This document shows, one piece after another, positions 62,601-64,000 of a DNA stretch of 64,000 bases (position 1 is the first letter of the stretch; each line of letters opens with the position of its first letter). The stretch is from Prinia subflava (Eukaryota; Chordata; Aves; Passeriformes; Cisticolidae): NCBI RefSeq assembly GCF_021018805.1, contig NW_026961106.1, positions 1 through 64,000 of the forward strand. Reading direction: 5' to 3'. A program made the translations under genes and the position numbers. Under the pieces are notes generated by a model. It was not told the origin of the DNA, searched no databases, and worked only from the letters and a program-made list of their open reading frames with translations.

Positions 62601-64000
62601 GGAAAAGCACCACCGTTCGTGTCCACCACCCTCATCCGGCCACCTCGGCTTCAGCCTGCAAAAATGCCGTGATATTCAAGATTTCTCCCAGATGCAAGAT
62701 GCCACATTTTGGAACTCGGGCTGCTTTTGGAGTGCCAAATGTCTCCCACAATCTGACACCAGGAACATGGCCAGGTGAGTTTAGTTTCCCATGGAAAAGG
62801 GCCACCGTTCGTGTTTACCACCCTCATCCGGCCACCTCGGTTTCAGCCTGCAAAAATGCCGTGATATTCAAGATTTCTCCCAGATGCAAGATGCCACATT
62901 TTGGAACTCGGGCTGCTTTTGGAGTGCCAAATGTCTCCCACAATCTGACACCAGGAACATGGCCAGGTGAGTTTAGTTTCCCATGGAAAAGGGCCACCGT
63001 TCGTGTCCACCACCCTCATCCGGCCACCTCGGCTTCGGCCTGCAAAAATGCCGTGGCATTCAAGATTTCTCCCAGATGCAAGATGCCACATTTTGGAACT
63101 CGGGCTGCTTTTCGAGTGCTAAATGTCTCCCACAATCTGACACCAGGAACATGGCCAGGTGAGTTTAGTTTCCCATGGAAAAGGGCCACCGTTCGTGTCC
63201 ACCACCCTCATCCGGCCACCTCGGCTTCAGCCTGCAAAAATGCCGTGATATTCAAGATTTCTCCCAGATGCAAGATGCCACATTTTGGAACTCGGGCTGC
63301 TTTTGGAGTGCCAAATGTCTCCCACAATCTGACACCAGGAACATGGCGAGGTGCGTTTAGTTTCCCATGGAAAAGGGCCACCGTTCGTGTCCACCACCCT
63401 CATCCGGCCACCTCGGCTTCAGCCTGCAAAAATGCCGTGATATTCAAGATTTCTCCCAGATGCAAGATGCCACATTTTGGAACTCAGGCTGCTTTTGGAG
63501 TGCCAAATGTCTCCCACAATCTGACACCAGGAACATGGCCAGGTGAGTTTAGTTTCCCATGGAAAAGGGCCACCGTTCGTGTCCACCACCCTCATCCGGC
63601 CACCTCGGCTTCGGCCTGCAAAAATGCCGTGATATTCAAGATTTCTCCCAGATGCAAGATGCCACATTTTGGAACTCAGGCTGCTTTTGGAGTGGTAAAT
63701 GTCTCCCACAATCTGACACCAGGAACATGGCCAGGTGAGTTTAGTTTCCCATGGAAAAGGGCCACCGTTCGTGTCCACCACCCTCATCCGGCCACCTCGG
63801 CTTCGGCCTAAAAAAATGCCGTGATATTCAAGATTTCTCCCAGATGCAAGATGCCACATTTTGGAACTCGGGCTGCTTTTGGAGTGCCAAATGTCTCCCA
63901 CAATCTGACACCAGGAACATGGCCAGGTGAGTTTAGTTTCTCATGGAAAAGGGCCACCGTTCGTGTCAACCACCCTCATCCGGCCACCTCGGCTTCAGCC
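56697..64000 (+). repeat. Block F: continuation of the block E family, with many +1 insertions
   Basis: Thirty-seven monomers run from the TAA at 56695 to the next at 63809, plus ten extra single bases. The CACATTGTGG monomer (also in block E at about 55972) recurs at 58666, 60589 and 61742, giving steps of 14, 10 and 6 monomers after correction for insertions. It is regularly followed by a TTTTAAAACTCGGG monomer. The array is still in the same repeat at the final base. Confidence 0.83.

Larger units (their letters stand above)
1..64000 (+). repeat. Satellite DNA array, 192-bp monomer, about 333 head-to-tail copies
   Basis: The same 192-bp unit recurs without a break across the window; counting from base 1, the next copy starts at 193. 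Copies are all in one orientation and commonly differ from consensus at only a handful of sites. Consensus landmarks, numbered from GATTTCTCCC as 1: CTCGGG at 37-42, MscI site TGGCCA at 89-94, CAGGTGAGT at 93-101, NcoI site CCATGG at 110-115, a two-base family marker at 121-122 (GG or CA), and CpGs at 38, 127, 131, 150, 159 and 181. GC is about 52%. A unit of this length fits one nucleosome plus linker, as in many centromeric or heterochromatic satellites (family knowledge). No sequence outside the repeat is present, so the chromosomal position is inferred. I do not recognise the family by sequence. A roughly 191-bp satellite is known from zebra finch, but I can claim only similar length. Confidence 0.98.

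Noticed and set aside
1..64000. CRISPR array
   Set aside because: The repeat is continuous with no unique spacers, the unit is 192 bp, and no cas genes are present.
1..64000. Transposon, LTR or LINE/SINE-derived unit
   Set aside because: No terminal repeats, poly-A tail, target-site duplication or recognisable enzyme motif is visible in the monomer or between monomers.
1..64000. rRNA, 5S or tRNA gene cluster
   Set aside because: The 192-bp unit shows no A-box/B-box pair in tRNA arrangement and nothing resembling 5S or rDNA sequence.

Overview
The whole window is one tandem satellite DNA array. A 192-bp monomer (about 52% GC, counted by hand on the consensus) repeats head to tail about 333 times, from base 1 to base 64000, always on the same strand. 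The array runs off both ends. I see no unique DNA, no gene, no RNA gene, no transposon and no telomeric repeat. Megabase-type satellite with higher-order structure and CpG-to-TpG/CpA variants points to a eukaryote with methylated DNA, most likely a vertebrate. The clade is not decidable from this sequence alone; a bird is only a guess. A centromeric or pericentromeric/heterochromatic location is the natural inference.

Layout, using shared variant monomers as markers. Block A (1-13266) consists of 11-, 13- and 22-monomer higher-order repeats (HORs); two neighbouring 2.1-kb copies look identical by eye except for one deleted base. Block B (13267-30106) contains a 24-monomer unit at 19795-24402, repeated at 24403-28434 with one monomer lost, and a duplicated dimer near 18.1-18.8 kb. 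Block C (30107-41705) is a 5- or 7-monomer HOR marked by a +1 monomer and a +10-bp monomer that carries a small inverted repeat. Block D (41706-46709) has irregularly spaced AAAGTGC-type monomers. Block E (46710-56696) is a series of HORs of 14, 9, 6, 5, 4 and 14 monomers, each ending in the same variant that creates TAA. Block F (56697-64000) continues this family with 14-, 10- and 6-monomer spacings and holds a run of single-base insertions.

Because 192 = 3 x 64, one forward frame is open in the consensus, so very long open frames appear (the longest is 11188-25005). The pattern of changes (mostly amino-acid-changing, with shared nonsense and frameshift alleles) argues against a protein gene. 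Each monomer also carries a pyrimidine tract plus AG and, 83 bases on, a consensus-like CAG|GTGAGT. That is an exon-like arrangement worth testing in RNA data. The best finding is the structure and evolution of the satellite itself; I found no sign of an enzyme-based or defence-type system.
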